Shown here piece after piece: positions 1-10,200 of a stretch of 64,000 bases of DNA. The stretch is taken from contig JAOUMR010000002.1 in the NCBI GenBank assembly GCA_029881435.1, positions 1 through 64,000 of the forward strand. Reading direction: 5' to 3'. The notes beneath the pieces were generated by a model that did no database searches, was not told where the DNA came from, and worked only from the letters and a program-made list of their open reading frames with translations. Position 1 is the first letter of the stretch, and each line of letters opens with the position of its first letter. The DNA is from Nitrospira sp. Lineage in GTDB: Bacteria; Nitrospirota; Nitrospiria; Nitrospirales; Nitrospiraceae. The translations under genes were made by a program, and so were the position numbers.

Positions 1-534
1 CAGTTCATAGGTAAAGGTAAGAAACTTGAGCGCGATCTTCAGGCCGACACCCGCCAGCAGCCCTTCGACGAGATACACCGGCACAGCAACCAGAATATAG
101 CGTTGCCAGTTGAATCGCCAGATGACGGCTTGAATGGTCGCCGTGAGGAAAATCGCGAAGGCCATATTCTCTAGGCCAAAGCTGGCAACGCCGACAGCCA
201 ACACCGGCGCCAGACCCGCGGCGATTCCCGGGCATCCAATATAGTTGCCGGGTCTGAACCAGGCATTGATCCAACCGATCAAACAGGCAAATGCGACTGT
301 CGCCAAGCCGACTTTAATGGGATACTCGGACATCATGGCAATACCCACCGTCAATGGAATCGCCATTGACCCAGCGATCAGTCCGGCGGCGATATCCCGT
401 CCGGCATATTGTGCCTGGAAAGCAGCAGATGCTGGCTTAACGACTGGTCCCGTATCAACCGACAGGCTGCCCTCGGTCTCTTCAACTTCGTTTCTTGGTG
501 TCGTTATGGTTCTTTCTGCTTCATAAGATGTCAT
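1..534 (-). CDS. SulP-family sulfate permease, N-terminal part (cut by window edge)
   Basis: This is the N-terminal 178 residues of a membrane anion transporter of the SulP family, which imports sulfate or a similar anion. It is absent from the ORF track because it has no stop inside the window. From ATG at 534 it reads in frame to base 1. A polar N-terminal tail of about 45 residues is followed by hydrophobic segments with the SulP pattern (AIPLTVGIAMMSEYPIKVGL, then GCPGIAAGLAPVLAVG). The C-terminal transmembrane part and any STAS domain lie outside. It is on the same strand as cysD and downstream of it, so uptake and activation of sulfate are probably linked. No strong ribosome-binding site is visible before this ATG, so the start is tentative. 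Bicarbonate or another anion is also possible as substrate. Confidence 0.8.
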   Translation of the reverse strand, partial: MTSYEAERTITTPRNEVEETEGSLSVDTGPVVKPASAAFQAQYAGRDIAAGLIAGSMAIPLTVGIAMMSEYPIKVGLATVAFACLIGWINAWFRPGNYIGCPGIAAGLAPVLAVGVASFGLENMAFAIFLTATIQAVIWRFNWQRYILVAVPVYLVEGLLAGVGLKIALKFLTFTYEL

Positions 535-1001
535 CGGTAGTGATCCAGTATGTAAGGTTCAAGCTGAGCTGGCTGATAGAATCCGGCGGAAAGTGTCCTA
601 TGTCTGGTCGCGAGTGGTCATTGATCTAAGAGGTTCCGCTCCATCCTTGTCAGGCTCAAGAGCCTCAAGATTTCGATGGGCTGGCAGAGATGATCTGCTC
701 ATATCGCCTCGTTCACGGCCACTCATTCGAGCATGTCTCTGACTGCCCTTGGAGCAAGAAAAAGGCCGAGACGAGTATACCTTCGATTGCGAGTCGTAAG
801 CGACTCCTGAATAAGGAGAAATCACGCACCCGCCGATCACGTCCCCAACGAGAGTGCCTCCATGTACTGAGGAAGCAGTGCGGCCACACACACCCTGTGC
901 ATGCCTGCACGTGGCCCTCGCCCCCACAGCCTGTCGCGCGACCAATGCCACGGGTTGGGAGGCTCGGGGGCAGGGAACATGCTGCGCGAAACGCCAGTGG
1001 T
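535..1001. other. Gap between cysD and the SulP gene
   Basis: About 470 bases hold only unconvincing ORFs with no recognisable protein. A perfect 6-bp hairpin (GAGTCG-TAAG-CGACTC) lies at 791-806. No riboswitch or promoter could be identified with confidence. A cysN gene, which often follows cysD, is not present here. Confidence 0.4.
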
Positions 1002-1799
1002 TTACATATGTCCGAGTTTGCGAAGCGTTTCCATCCCGCGTCCTTCATCTTGTGCCCGTCCGGCTCGTTCAGCGATTGTCGTCGTTCGCAACTCCGTGAT
1101 GATTTGCGGAATGGTTGAGGCACAGGAATTGACGGTACCGGTGCAGGGCACACAGCCCAGGCTGCGATAACGGGTCCCCTTGCCTTGATCAAAATAGAGA
1201 GGTGGAAGGGGAATCCGCTCGAGTTCCAGATACTCCCAGATATTCAGCTCCGTCCAGTCGAGCAGGGGGTGGACCCGAACGTGGGAACCAGCCGGAAACG
1301 ATGTATTAAACTGGTCCCAGAGCTCCGGCGGCTGGTCACGGAAATCCCATTCCCCGTGCTTGTCGCGCAGCGAGAAGTAGCGCTCCTTAGCCCTAGTCCC
1401 TTCCTCATCTGAGCGGATGCCGAGAATCACGGCGGTCCACTTGTGTTTGGCAATGGTTTGCTTGAGCGCCTCGATTTTCATCGCCGTGCAGCAGGTGACA
1501 CGCCCTTGCTCAGGACCCATACCGCTCGCGAGGGCTTCTTTGTTCTGGCCGACCACCAGATCGAGCCGCCATTCGCGGCAGAGCCGATCGCGATAGTCGA
1601 TCAACTCCGGCATCTCATAGCCTGTATCGATATGCACCAAAGGAAACGGCACATGCCCAAAGAAAGCCTTTCGTGCGAGCCAGAGCAACACCGTCGAGTC
1701 CTTCCCCATGGACCACAGCATCGCCAGGTCATCAAAATGCTTATAAGCCTCGCGAAGGATGTAGACGCTTTGATCTTCCAGGGCGCGGAGGTGTTTCAT
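1002..1799 (-). CDS. cysD: Sulfate adenylyltransferase subunit 2 (CysD)
   Basis: CysD is the PP-loop ATP pyrophosphatase subunit that makes adenosine 5'-phosphosulfate from ATP and sulfate in the cytoplasm. The 265-residue protein shows the family's features: N-terminal [16 protein letters not shown], the PP-loop SMGKDST near residue 30, [30 protein letters not shown], and the C-terminal block [14 protein letters not shown]. Length is slightly below the roughly 300 residues usual for the family. CysD normally works with the GTPase CysN, but no cysN is adjacent; the next gene downstream is a SulP permease. Cysteine or methionine supply is the likely purpose. The start at 1799 gives the expected N-terminus. 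Confidence 0.92.
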   Translation of the reverse strand: MKHLRALEDQSVYILREAYKHFDDLAMLWSMGKDSTVLLWLARKAFFGHVPFPLVHIDTGYEMPELIDYRDRLCREWRLDLVVGQNKEALASGMGPEQGRVTCCTAMKIEALKQTIAKHKWTAVILGIRSDEEGTRAKERYFSLRDKHGEWDFRDQPPELWDQFNTSFPAGSHVRVHPLLDWTELNIWEYLELERIPLPPLYFDQGKGTRYRSLGCVPCTGTVNSCASTIPQIITELRTTTIAERAGRAQDEGRGMETLRKLGHM

Positions 1800-2070
1800 G
1801 GAGTTCTGCTCACTCTCGTAAGTGGCGACGTGGAGGACCGTTTCAGACTGAGGACTCCTGCAATGAGCGGTCCACGGGTGATTTCTGTGAGAACGTTCGG
1901 AGATCGACTAAACTAGGCGGTAAATGCAGAGGTGTCGATCCATAACCGTGCGCACCGTGTGTAGGTGCACCATTGTCGTGCGTCCATGCACTTCTAATGC
2001 AGTACTCGGATTAGGTGAAGAGGATGAGGAGAGAATCGAGATCTATTGCCTTGTCCTGCCCTGGGCTACA

Positions 2071-3474
2071 TTAGGAGTCGGTCTTTCGTCGACGATCGAG
2101 CATCCAGCGGGTGATGCCAAGATGCTTGGCGGCAAGGGATTTGTTTCCGTCCGACCGCTGTAACACTTCGCTGATGATGCGGTCCTCAAGGTCGGTTAAG
2201 GATTCACCGAGGCGGAATGAAAGATGGATCTGAGCGGGATCCGTGGTGTCGGTGAACGTCGATTCTAGAGGAGCGGTACCAACGACCGGCTGCACGGGAG
2301 TCTCTCGCACATCAGAAGGGAAATGCACGGCTTCAAGCGTCTCACCGGGGCAGAAAAGCACCGCACGTTCGATCAGATTGCTCAGTTCGCGCACATTGCC
2401 CGGAAAGGTGTATCGGCGTAAGAGGGTATGTGCGCTCTCTCCTATAAGACGAGCCGGTTTCCCAAGTGAGAGAGCTGACCGGGTAAGAAACTGCTGGGCC
2501 AAGGGAATAATGTCTTCGGACCGTTCGCGCAACGGAGGAACGGTCAAGGCGACGACGTTGAGCCGAAAGTACAGATCTTCACGGAACTCGCCTTTCGCCA
2601 CCGCGTCTTTCAGATTGCGGTTCGTGGCGGCCATGAACCGCACATCAACCGGGATGGTGGCCGCCCCCCCTACACGGCGCAAAGTCCGTTCTTCGAGCAC
2701 CCGGAGGAGTTTAGTCTGGAGCGTCAGGGGGAGATCCCCGATCTCGTCGAACAGCACGGTCCCACCGTCGGCCATCTCGATCAAACCCGTCTTTCTGCCT
2801 GCGGCGCCAGTAAACGAACCTTTCTCATGCCCAAAAAGCTCGCTTTCGAACAGCTCATGGGGGATGGACGGGCAGTCGACCTCAATGCAGGGCTTCTGGG
2901 CTCGTGCCCCATTAAAGTGAATGACCCGGCCGGTGTATTGCTTGCCGGTCCCAGTTTCACCCTGCAAGAGGACCGTGATCCGGTCGTTCTTTGCCAATTC
3001 ACGGACCTGCGCGAGGAACGCATGCGTGACGGAGCTCTCGGCGAGCACTCGGCCAATGGCATAGCGTTCGGTGGCTTGTCCGGTTTGCAAGCGAACTTGG
3101 CGCTTGAGTATCAAGAATTCCACGGCACGTCTGAGCGCGTATTGCAGATCCTCCATGTCGATGGATTTGGCGACAAAGTCGAATGCGCCGAGCTTCGTTG
3201 CTTCGACCGCATCCTTCACCGTACCTCTGGCGGTCAACAGAATGACGAGCAAGTTGGGCGCGGTTTGCTTGACACGGGCGAGCACGTCCAAGCCGGACAG
3301 ATTCGGCATTACGAGATCCAGCACGAGAATATCCGGTTCCCAAGACTTCAGGAGGGTCAAACATTCTTCTCCAGACCCAGCCGTCTGTACGGCATATCTT
3401 TGATCCGCGAGGCGCAGTGCGAACGCTTCGCGGACCGATGCTTCGTCTTCCACCAACAGGAGTTGCCACGTCAT
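2071..3474 (-). CDS. Sigma-54-dependent response regulator, NtrC family
   Basis: This 467-residue protein is a phosphorylation-controlled activator of sigma-54 promoters. The receiver domain (about 1-120) has the acceptor Asp53 in VLDLVMPN and Lys103. The AAA+ domain has Walker A GETGTGK (172-178), the sigma-54 contact loop as GSFTGA (219-224) instead of the usual GAFTGA, and Walker B GGTVLFDEIGDL near 238-248. The C-terminus is a Fis-type helix-turn-helix (DGNKSLAAKHLGITRWMLDRR). The Ala-to-Ser change in the GAFTGA loop is mild and activity is probably kept. It follows the histidine kinase gene with only one base between them, so the two are a cognate pair. No -24/-12 promoter was recognised nearby, so the target genes are unknown. 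Confidence 0.93.
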   Translation of the reverse strand: MTWQLLLVEDEASVREAFALRLADQRYAVQTAGSGEECLTLLKSWEPDILVLDLVMPNLSGLDVLARVKQTAPNLLVILLTARGTVKDAVEATKLGAFDFVAKSIDMEDLQYALRRAVEFLILKRQVRLQTGQATERYAIGRVLAESSVTHAFLAQVRELAKNDRITVLLQGETGTGKQYTGRVIHFNGARAQKPCIEVDCPSIPHELFESELFGHEKGSFTGAAGRKTGLIEMADGGTVLFDEIGDLPLTLQTKLLRVLEERTLRRVGGAATIPVDVRFMAATNRNLKDAVAKGEFREDLYFRLNVVALTVPPLRERSEDIIPLAQQFLTRSALSLGKPARLIGESAHTLLRRYTFPGNVRELSNLIERAVLFCPGETLEAVHFPSDVRETPVQPVVGTAPLESTFTDTTDPAQIHLSFRLGESLTDLEDRIISEVLQRSDGNKSLAAKHLGITRWMLDRRRKTDS

Positions 3475-3475
3475 G

Positions 3476-5446
3476 CTACATATCCCGCTTCAGGGGCAGC
3501 CACACCTCGACCATCGCTCCACTTCCCGGAGGGCTACTGATTGCCAGTTGTCCGCCGTGTCGCTCGACGATGTCATGGGTGATCGTCAAGCCGAGACCCA
3601 CGCCCTTGGCCTTCCCATTCGTAAAAAACGGCTCGAAAATTCGCTGCAGGTCTTCGGGCTCAATCCCTTTACCTGTATCAGAAAACGTCACCGAGATGCC
3701 CGGACCTTGTTTTGCCGTGAGTGCCGCCTTGATGGTCAACTCGCCTCCATTCGGCATGGCATCGATCGCATTCATCGAGATATTGAGAAAGGCTTGCTGC
3801 AAGTGGGCACGGGAGCCTTCCAATAAAGGAACCTCCGGGATGCTTTTCTCGACGACAATCCGCTGTTTTCGCAGGTTCGGTCTCAGCAGCGTCAACATGT
3901 CGTCGATGAGAGATGGGAGGTCGCAGGGCTGGAGATCGAATGGGCGGGGCCGCAGTTGGTCTAGATGCGATTCAAGCAGTTCGTCGATGCGGGCTGCTTC
4001 ACGCGCAATGAGGGCGCAGCGGTCTCTGGCAGCGCGGGGCAGTTGTTCTTGTTCCGCGAGATGAGTCGCCAGACTTCCGAGTCCGATCAATGGATTGCGG
4101 ACTTCGTGCAATATGCCTCCGGCCAGTTGTCCCACCAATTTGACTTGTTCGGCGTGTCGCAAGGCTTCCAGCATCTGTTCTCGCTCGCTGAGGTCGGTGA
4201 GTATCGCCAAAAAAGATTGTGTGGTTCCGTCGGGATCCTTGACGGGGCTGACACTCTCCCAGACCAGGACCTCCGAGCCGTCCTTTCGGCGATTGACGAA
4301 ACGATCCACAAACGGCAGTCCAGTGCGGATAGCTTGCCAGAGTCGTTCGTAGAATTCCGGTGGATGTTTGCCGGACTTCAAGATCGACGGCCGCCGGCCA
4401 AGCGCCTCCTCGCGTGTCCAACCGGTCATGCGCTCTAATGCGGGGTTCCATTCCAGAATGCAGCCGTCGGTGTCGGTCAGCATGATTCCATCCTGCGCAG
4501 ACATGAACAAGCGATGGTAGAGATCTCGTTGAGTATCGGCCCGGCGCCGTCGTTCCAGTACCGTCGCTACGGTGTTGGCGACCGCACAGAGGAACTCGAG
4601 TTCTTTGACCGTGAAGTCGCGAACTGACTTGGAATGGGCCGTCATGGCGCCGTAGACCCGATCCTCCACAAGCATCGGGACGCACATGCCCGCGATCGCA
4701 CCATGCTCGGTCAGGAGTTTCGACGGCGTGAACCGGGTTTCCTTTCGCAAGTCTCGGACGACTACCGGGAGCCGTTCGCGGATGGCGTACCCGGCTTGAG
4801 AATGTGTGCCGCCCTCGATCGTGAGTTTGCCGATCAACTCCGGCTCAAGACCGATTCCAGCGATCACAGCCAGGTGATCATCGAATTCCCGTGGGACAAG
4901 AATCTTGCACAGTTCGAGTTCGAGGGCCTCCGCGGTATGCTTAACGGCCTCACTCATCAGCTCTTGTGCCGGGGCATCACTGACGGCAAGTGTGCCGATT
5001 CTGGCCAACACCGATTGAAAACGCGCAATCTGCGACGCCTCGCGCACCAGCTCGGTATGTTCAGTGATATCTCTGAGGACCAAGAGCACGCCAGTCTCAC
5101 CATGGTATGGCACCACGTTGTAACGGCACTCGTAAATAAGGGTTTGGCCCTGACGGTCCACGAGCTGATACGTTTGACTGCCCCTGGAGCCTAAAGTCTC
5201 CTTGTTCCAGGTCATCGCATCGGTAAACAAGAGAGCGCGTAAACTCGTTACATCCGGCCTGGATTGGACAAGTGGGGTGGCCAGCGCTTCAACCAGTTCT
5301 CCGAAGTGTGCGTTCTCAAAAACAAGTATGCCCTTGGCGATGAGGCAGAGTCCGCCTTCCAAACAGTCGCTGACCCAGGCCAGTACCTCGGCAGCGGCTA
5401 CTTCAGGTTTGGCTTGAACTGGAATCTTGGATTGAGAAGAGGGCAT
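3476..5446 (-). CDS. PAS/GAF sensor histidine kinase
   Basis: This is a soluble-looking sensor kinase paired with the downstream NtrC-type regulator. From ATG at 5446 it is 656 residues: an N-terminal PAS-like region ending VLLVLRDITEHTEL, a GAF domain (FQSVLARIGTL to VATVLERRRR), a PAS domain (MSAQDGIMLTDTDGCILEWNPALERMTGW), a HisKA-type dimerisation region with phosphoacceptor His in GGILHEVRNPL, and a HATPase_c domain with N-box NISMNAIDA, DTGKGI and GVGLGLTI. No transmembrane segment is evident, so it probably senses a cytoplasmic cue. The ORF track starts 47 codons earlier at 5587, but that extension is non-homologous in character and runs towards the divergent selO start. The signal is not identifiable from the sequence. 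Confidence 0.92.
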   Translation of the reverse strand: MPSSQSKIPVQAKPEVAAAEVLAWVSDCLEGGLCLIAKGILVFENAHFGELVEALATPLVQSRPDVTSLRALLFTDAMTWNKETLGSRGSQTYQLVDRQGQTLIYECRYNVVPYHGETGVLLVLRDITEHTELVREASQIARFQSVLARIGTLAVSDAPAQELMSEAVKHTAEALELELCKILVPREFDDHLAVIAGIGLEPELIGKLTIEGGTHSQAGYAIRERLPVVVRDLRKETRFTPSKLLTEHGAIAGMCVPMLVEDRVYGAMTAHSKSVRDFTVKELEFLCAVANTVATVLERRRRADTQRDLYHRLFMSAQDGIMLTDTDGCILEWNPALERMTGWTREEALGRRPSILKSGKHPPEFYERLWQAIRTGLPFVDRFVNRRKDGSEVLVWESVSPVKDPDGTTQSFLAILTDLSEREQMLEALRHAEQVKLVGQLAGGILHEVRNPLIGLGSLATHLAEQEQLPRAARDRCALIAREAARIDELLESHLDQLRPRPFDLQPCDLPSLIDDMLTLLRPNLRKQRIVVEKSIPEVPLLEGSRAHLQQAFLNISMNAIDAMPNGGELTIKAALTAKQGPGISVTFSDTGKGIEPEDLQRIFEPFFTNGKAKGVGLGLTITHDIVERHGGQLAISSPPGSGAMVEVWLPLKRDM

Positions 5447-5616
5447 AAGGCGATTCTTCAGGCACGACCTCCGGCTGAGCATGAGTTCATGCCCGCTGGC
5501 GTAGTATACCGAGCCCTGATCGATATCGTCGAGGGAGAGCCGAATCTTTGAGCGCTCAATATGGTCAGACCACCCAAACAATAGCAAAAATCGAGAGAGA
5601 CGTGATAGACAAGGCT

Positions 5617-7092
5617 ATGACCCGGCGCACACTGGAAACGCTTTCCTTCGACAATACCTACGCCCGTCTTCCTCAAGCCTTCCACGCACGAGTGAATCCG
5701 ACTCCGTTCAGCGCCTCGCCTCATCTGGTTCACGCGAATCCCGTCGCCGCCGAATTGATCACGCTTGATCCAGGGGAATGTGCTCGGCCGGAATTCGCGG
5801 CGCTGTTCGGCGGGAGCGTCCTGGCATCTGGGATGGAGCCGCTCGCAATGCTGTATTCCGGCCATCAGTTTGGGGTCTATGTGCCGCAGCTTGGCGATGG
5901 ACGAGCGATTCTCCTCGGCGAAGCGACGAACGACCGAGGCGAACGATGGGATCTGCAGCTCAAAGGTGCTGGGATGACACCGTTCTCGCGCGATGGAGAC
6001 GGTCGAGCAGTGCTGCGCTCAACGATCCGCGAGTATCTCTGCTGCGCCGCGATGCAGGGGCTGGGTATTCCAACCACACAGGCGCTCTGTCTCCTTGGGA
6101 GTGACGACAAGGTGTATCGGGAACAGATCGAAACCGGCGCGATGCTGGTCCGCATGGCACCCTCACATGTTCGCTTCGGTTCCTTCGAAATCTTTTATTA
6201 TCGAAAACAGCATGAGCATCTCAAAACGCTGGCCGACTACGTGATTCAACAGCATTTCACCCATCTGCATGATGATGGAAACAAGTATGCGCGTTTCTTT
6301 ACCGAGGTTGTCGAGCGCACGGCACGGTTGATCGCCCAATGGCAGGCGGTCGGCTGGGCACACGGGGTCATGAACACAGACAATATGTCGATCCTTGGTC
6401 TCACGCTCGACTATGGGCCCTACGGATTTATGGACGACTATGACGCGGGCTTCATTTGCAACCACTCGGACCACAACGGCCGCTATGCCTTCAACCAACA
6501 GCCTTACATCGGGCTCTGGAATTTAAGCTGCTTGGCTCAAGCTTTGTTACCGTTGGCGGAAAAGGATGTGCTGAAGGCGGGCCTTGATGCGTATCAGCCA
6601 CGATTTGAACGGGAATATCTCCAGGGCATGCGCGCGAAATTGGGGTTCACGGAAGAGAAACCAGAAGATGATGAACTCATTCGCGACTTCCTGGGTCTTC
6701 TGCAGGGCAGCCACGCCGATTACGCGATCGTGTTCCGGGAATTGGGTACGTTTTCATCATCCGATGGGGCGACGAACGACAGCCTGCGGGAACACTTTCT
6801 CAATCCCGACCGCTTCGACACGTGGGCTGTGCGGTATCGAGATCGTCTCAGGAGCGAGGATAGCCATGATGGCGAACGGTGTGACCGAATGCATCGGGTG
6901 AATCCGAAGTATGTGCTGCGCAACTATCTGGCTCAAACGGCTATCGAGAAGGCCCAGAGCAAAGACTTTTCCGAAATCGACAGACTCTTCACGTTGCTCC
7001 AAGACCCCTTCACCGACCAGCCGGGTATGGAGGCCTATGCGCTTCCGCCACCGAATTGGGGCAAACATCTGGCTGTGAGTTGTTCTTCATAG
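5617..7092 (+). CDS. selO: Protein adenylyltransferase SelO (YdiU family)
   Basis: SelO is a pseudokinase-fold enzyme that transfers AMP from ATP to Ser, Thr or Tyr of target proteins; the family is linked to redox stress. The sequence shows the diagnostic blocks YSGHQFGVYVPQLGDGRAILLGE, GAGMTPFSRDGDGRAVLRSTIREYL, HGVMNTDNMSILGLTLDYGPYGFMDDYD and the C-terminal PPPNWGKHLAVSCSS. The penultimate-region Cys (SCSS) is the position held by selenocysteine in animal homologues. The start chosen is ATG 5617 (MTRRTLETLSFDNTYARL), 23 codons inside the tracked ORF, because family similarity begins there; the protein is then 491 residues, normal for the family. It diverges from the histidine kinase across about 170 bases. 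Confidence 0.93.
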   Translation: MTRRTLETLSFDNTYARLPQAFHARVNPTPFSASPHLVHANPVAAELITLDPGECARPEFAALFGGSVLASGMEPLAMLYSGHQFGVYVPQLGDGRAILLGEATNDRGERWDLQLKGAGMTPFSRDGDGRAVLRSTIREYLCCAAMQGLGIPTTQALCLLGSDDKVYREQIETGAMLVRMAPSHVRFGSFEIFYYRKQHEHLKTLADYVIQQHFTHLHDDGNKYARFFTEVVERTARLIAQWQAVGWAHGVMNTDNMSILGLTLDYGPYGFMDDYDAGFICNHSDHNGRYAFNQQPYIGLWNLSCLAQALLPLAEKDVLKAGLDAYQPRFEREYLQGMRAKLGFTEEKPEDDELIRDFLGLLQGSHADYAIVFRELGTFSSSDGATNDSLREHFLNPDRFDTWAVRYRDRLRSEDSHDGERCDRMHRVNPKYVLRNYLAQTAIEKAQSKDFSEIDRLFTLLQDPFTDQPGMEAYALPPPNWGKHLAVSCSS

Positions 7093-7232
7093 ACTTTATC
7101 ATCCCCGCTCCGATTTCAGCCGTCCATGGCTTGCCGTCACAACTACTTCACAGGCCAAACGGTCTGTTGTAGAGTGTCGCGATTAGACTTGAAAAAACCC
7201 GGATTTAGCGCTCCCCATCACCAAGAAGCACG

Positions 7233-10200
7233 ATGGCGAAGAAGCAGAATGACTCTAAAATTGCCGTAGCTGGTGCCCTCACCATCGTACTGGCGCTCGC
7301 AGGTGTGGTGTTGGTGAAGGAACCGCTGCGAAGTTCTCGCCCGGTCGGCACCGGACTGGAGATGAAGCCGACGATTGAGGAACAAACGGTTCGGGCTCGC
7401 CTGTGGGAGGATCCGGTGGCAGCGGTTCAGCGGGGCATGCGCGAGGCAAGAGCGAATCGCCAGGCCTCTGACCCGCCCCTCCGTCTGTTACAACGGGTCA
7501 GAGCGCTGCGGCAGGCTCTCGCGGACCGGGTCCTACAAGGACAGCATCCCACCGTTCTCTTAGTGACGACCGCCGGAGGGCCCTACGTCGAAAACACGGA
7601 ATCGCGGTTACGTGACCGCTATGCCGTCGGAACGGCTCTCAGTGTCGGCTGCTATGTCCCCGAACGGGAAGGTCAACTGTCTTTTGTCGAGTGGGACCCA
7701 CAGAGTCCTACTCCGGCGCTACCCTATGAATGGTATCGCCTCAGGAGAACAAAAGTCTGCGGGGAGCAAGGGGCGCGTTCGGAAAGCGTTCTGGTGGTCT
7801 GGTTTCCCGACGAGGCCCTGAGTCGCGGATTGCTTGCAAGTCTGACATCATTTTCACAAGCTCTCGTGTGCCAAGAATCGGAGACCAGGAGCGACTGTCT
7901 CTTAACAAACGACACACGGAAACTGATCCGGCTAAATCCCAGGCTGCAACGGGCGGTGACGTTTAAGATCATTGGGCCTCGTGACTCCTCCGCGTTCCGA
8001 GCGCTTTTGACTGAAGTTGGGACCTCCTATGCCGCGCCCCACGAGGGCATCGGGGCCTGGCCGAATGCCGAGGGCTGGATCGACCTGTACTCACCTTGGA
8101 GCAGCGCGATGAAAGGGCTGCTGGCCTATGGGCTGAAGACCGAGTCCGGCACAGGGACAGGTTGTACCACATACGAATCCTGCGAGCAGGAGTTCTCACG
8201 CCGTCTGGCGGATGCCCACATCAGGCTCGCGTACGATATCGGGTCTGATGATCGGTTGTTCGAGTCATTAGTGGAGGAACTGGAACGGCGCCAAGTTCGT
8301 CTGGGATGGGATGCCGTGATCCTGATCGGTGAATGGGACTCGTTCTACGGGAGGGCGCTCCCCATCGAATTTCGGGCGGCGGCGTGCAGGAAAGTCGCGA
8401 CGTTTTCTGAAGGGGACCTCAATCTCATTCAGGTTCCAGTGGCTATCAAGAATTGGTGCTCGACCGTTTCACATGCCCTCGATCTGCAGATTCAACGTCC
8501 CACCGACTACGAGTCTCTGCTCCTTAATGTGTTTCGCTATAGCTATGTGAGCGGTCTTGACGGTGAGGTGTCGGGCGAAGACAAGGGAAAGGTGGTTCGA
8601 TCAGATAAGTTCCAAGATGATCAGCGGGATCGCCCTGAAGGGAGCAGTCAGATTGATTATGTGCGAGCGCTGGTAAACCGTATCCATGAAGAGGGGGAAG
8701 GAGCGCGAGCCATCGGGATCTTCGGGACCGATCCCTACGACTCGTTGCTGATCATCAAAGCGCTTCGTCCCGCTTTTCCGCACGCCATTTTCTTTACCGT
8801 GGATCTCGATGCCCGGCATCTCCATCCGAGCGAGTACAAATGGACACGCAACATGGTGATCGCCTCGCCGTTCGGGTTGCAATTGGAGAGCGGTCTCCAG
8901 CGTGATGTCCCACCCTTCCGCAGCAGCTATCAGACCTCGGTGTACTTTGCCACGTTGCAGGCGGTCGGGCATGTGGTGTGCCAGAGGGAGAATCGATCTG
9001 AGGCAGCGAGCGGTCCTTGTACCGACTCCTATCATGTCTCATTGACATCGGAAAACCGTCTGTACGATGCCGGATCTCATCCGAGGTTGTTCGAGGTGGG
9101 TCGAAGCGGCGCGGTCGACTTGAGCGTGGTGGAAAAGGAAGCGGTGCGCACCGTCCATCCGTTGCGGCCGGACTTAGATTATACGGAGGGCTATGGCCAG
9201 CTGAAACAAGGTACAGGTTTCGACAATGCGGCGGTCGCAGCTTCCGGGGCTGTGGTGTTCGCCCTCGTGGTGATCGTAGCGTGGAGCAACAAACGACTCT
9301 GGTCGGGCATCGAGCGGCGTCCGCGTCTGCTGGGGACCACAGCGCTTGTTCTTGTGACCTCATTCGCCGTGTTCGGCTTGGCAGGCGGCGCCACCGCGTT
9401 ATTCGCCAATCATGATGAAGGGGAGCCATTCTCCTGGACAGCCGGTGTCAGTATCTGGCCAAGCGAACTGCTGCGGCTGCTCGTGGTGGTGCTCGCCGCA
9501 CTGCTTTTCGTGAAAGGTGCGCGAGATCTTCAGAAGAACGGGGACCACATCGGTGAAAAATTCCGCTTCAAGGACACGTCAGGACGCCATCGCTTTTCCG
9601 CCAAAACGTTTTGGACGAATCTTCAACGAGCCTACAATCCAAGTCTGACCAAGACCCCGCCAACCGTCGATCAGGCCTGGGTCTGGTACCACGAAGCCAG
9701 TCGGCTGAGTCAGGGGATGGCGCGCACGACGGTGCTCTTTGTCTTGTACCTGGCGGCAATCTGGGCGATCGGGTATTTCGTTCTTCCCGACGAATATATC
9801 CATCCCTGTCGTGGACTCTTGAGCTGTCGCGTGGACTGGTTCATGACGCTTGCCAGCGTGAGTGTCGTCGTGTTGCTCAATCTGGCGGTCTTTGATGCGG
9901 TGATGCTGTGCCGTCGCTGGATCGGTTGGGTGACAGCGTCGACGGGGGGCTGGTCTGACCAAGTCCAGGACGAGTATCTACGCGAGTATGGGCTGGGTGC
10001 CGCGCAGAAGACCGAGTTCGACAAACTCAAGTATCTCGCGGTCGTCGATCTCATTGCGCAGCGGACGGAAGTGGTCAATCGCTTAATTCGGTATCCCTTT
10101 ATCACCCTTTTGATCATGATTGCCGCGCGCAACGAGTATTTCGACATCTGGAATTATCCTCTCTTACTGCTGTTGTCCTGGTCGGTGAATGTGCTGTTGG

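Noticed and set aside
598-1170. Overlapping ORFs on both strands between cysD and sulP (for example 598-951 minus and 690-1118 plus)
   Set aside because: They are rich in Arg, Cys and Ser without domain character, overlap each other, and have no ribosome-binding sites; they look like shadows of non-coding DNA.
5446-5617. Longer starts for both the histidine kinase (5587) and SelO (5548)
   Set aside because: The two extensions overlap each other on opposite strands and carry no family similarity; the internal starts give normal protein lengths.
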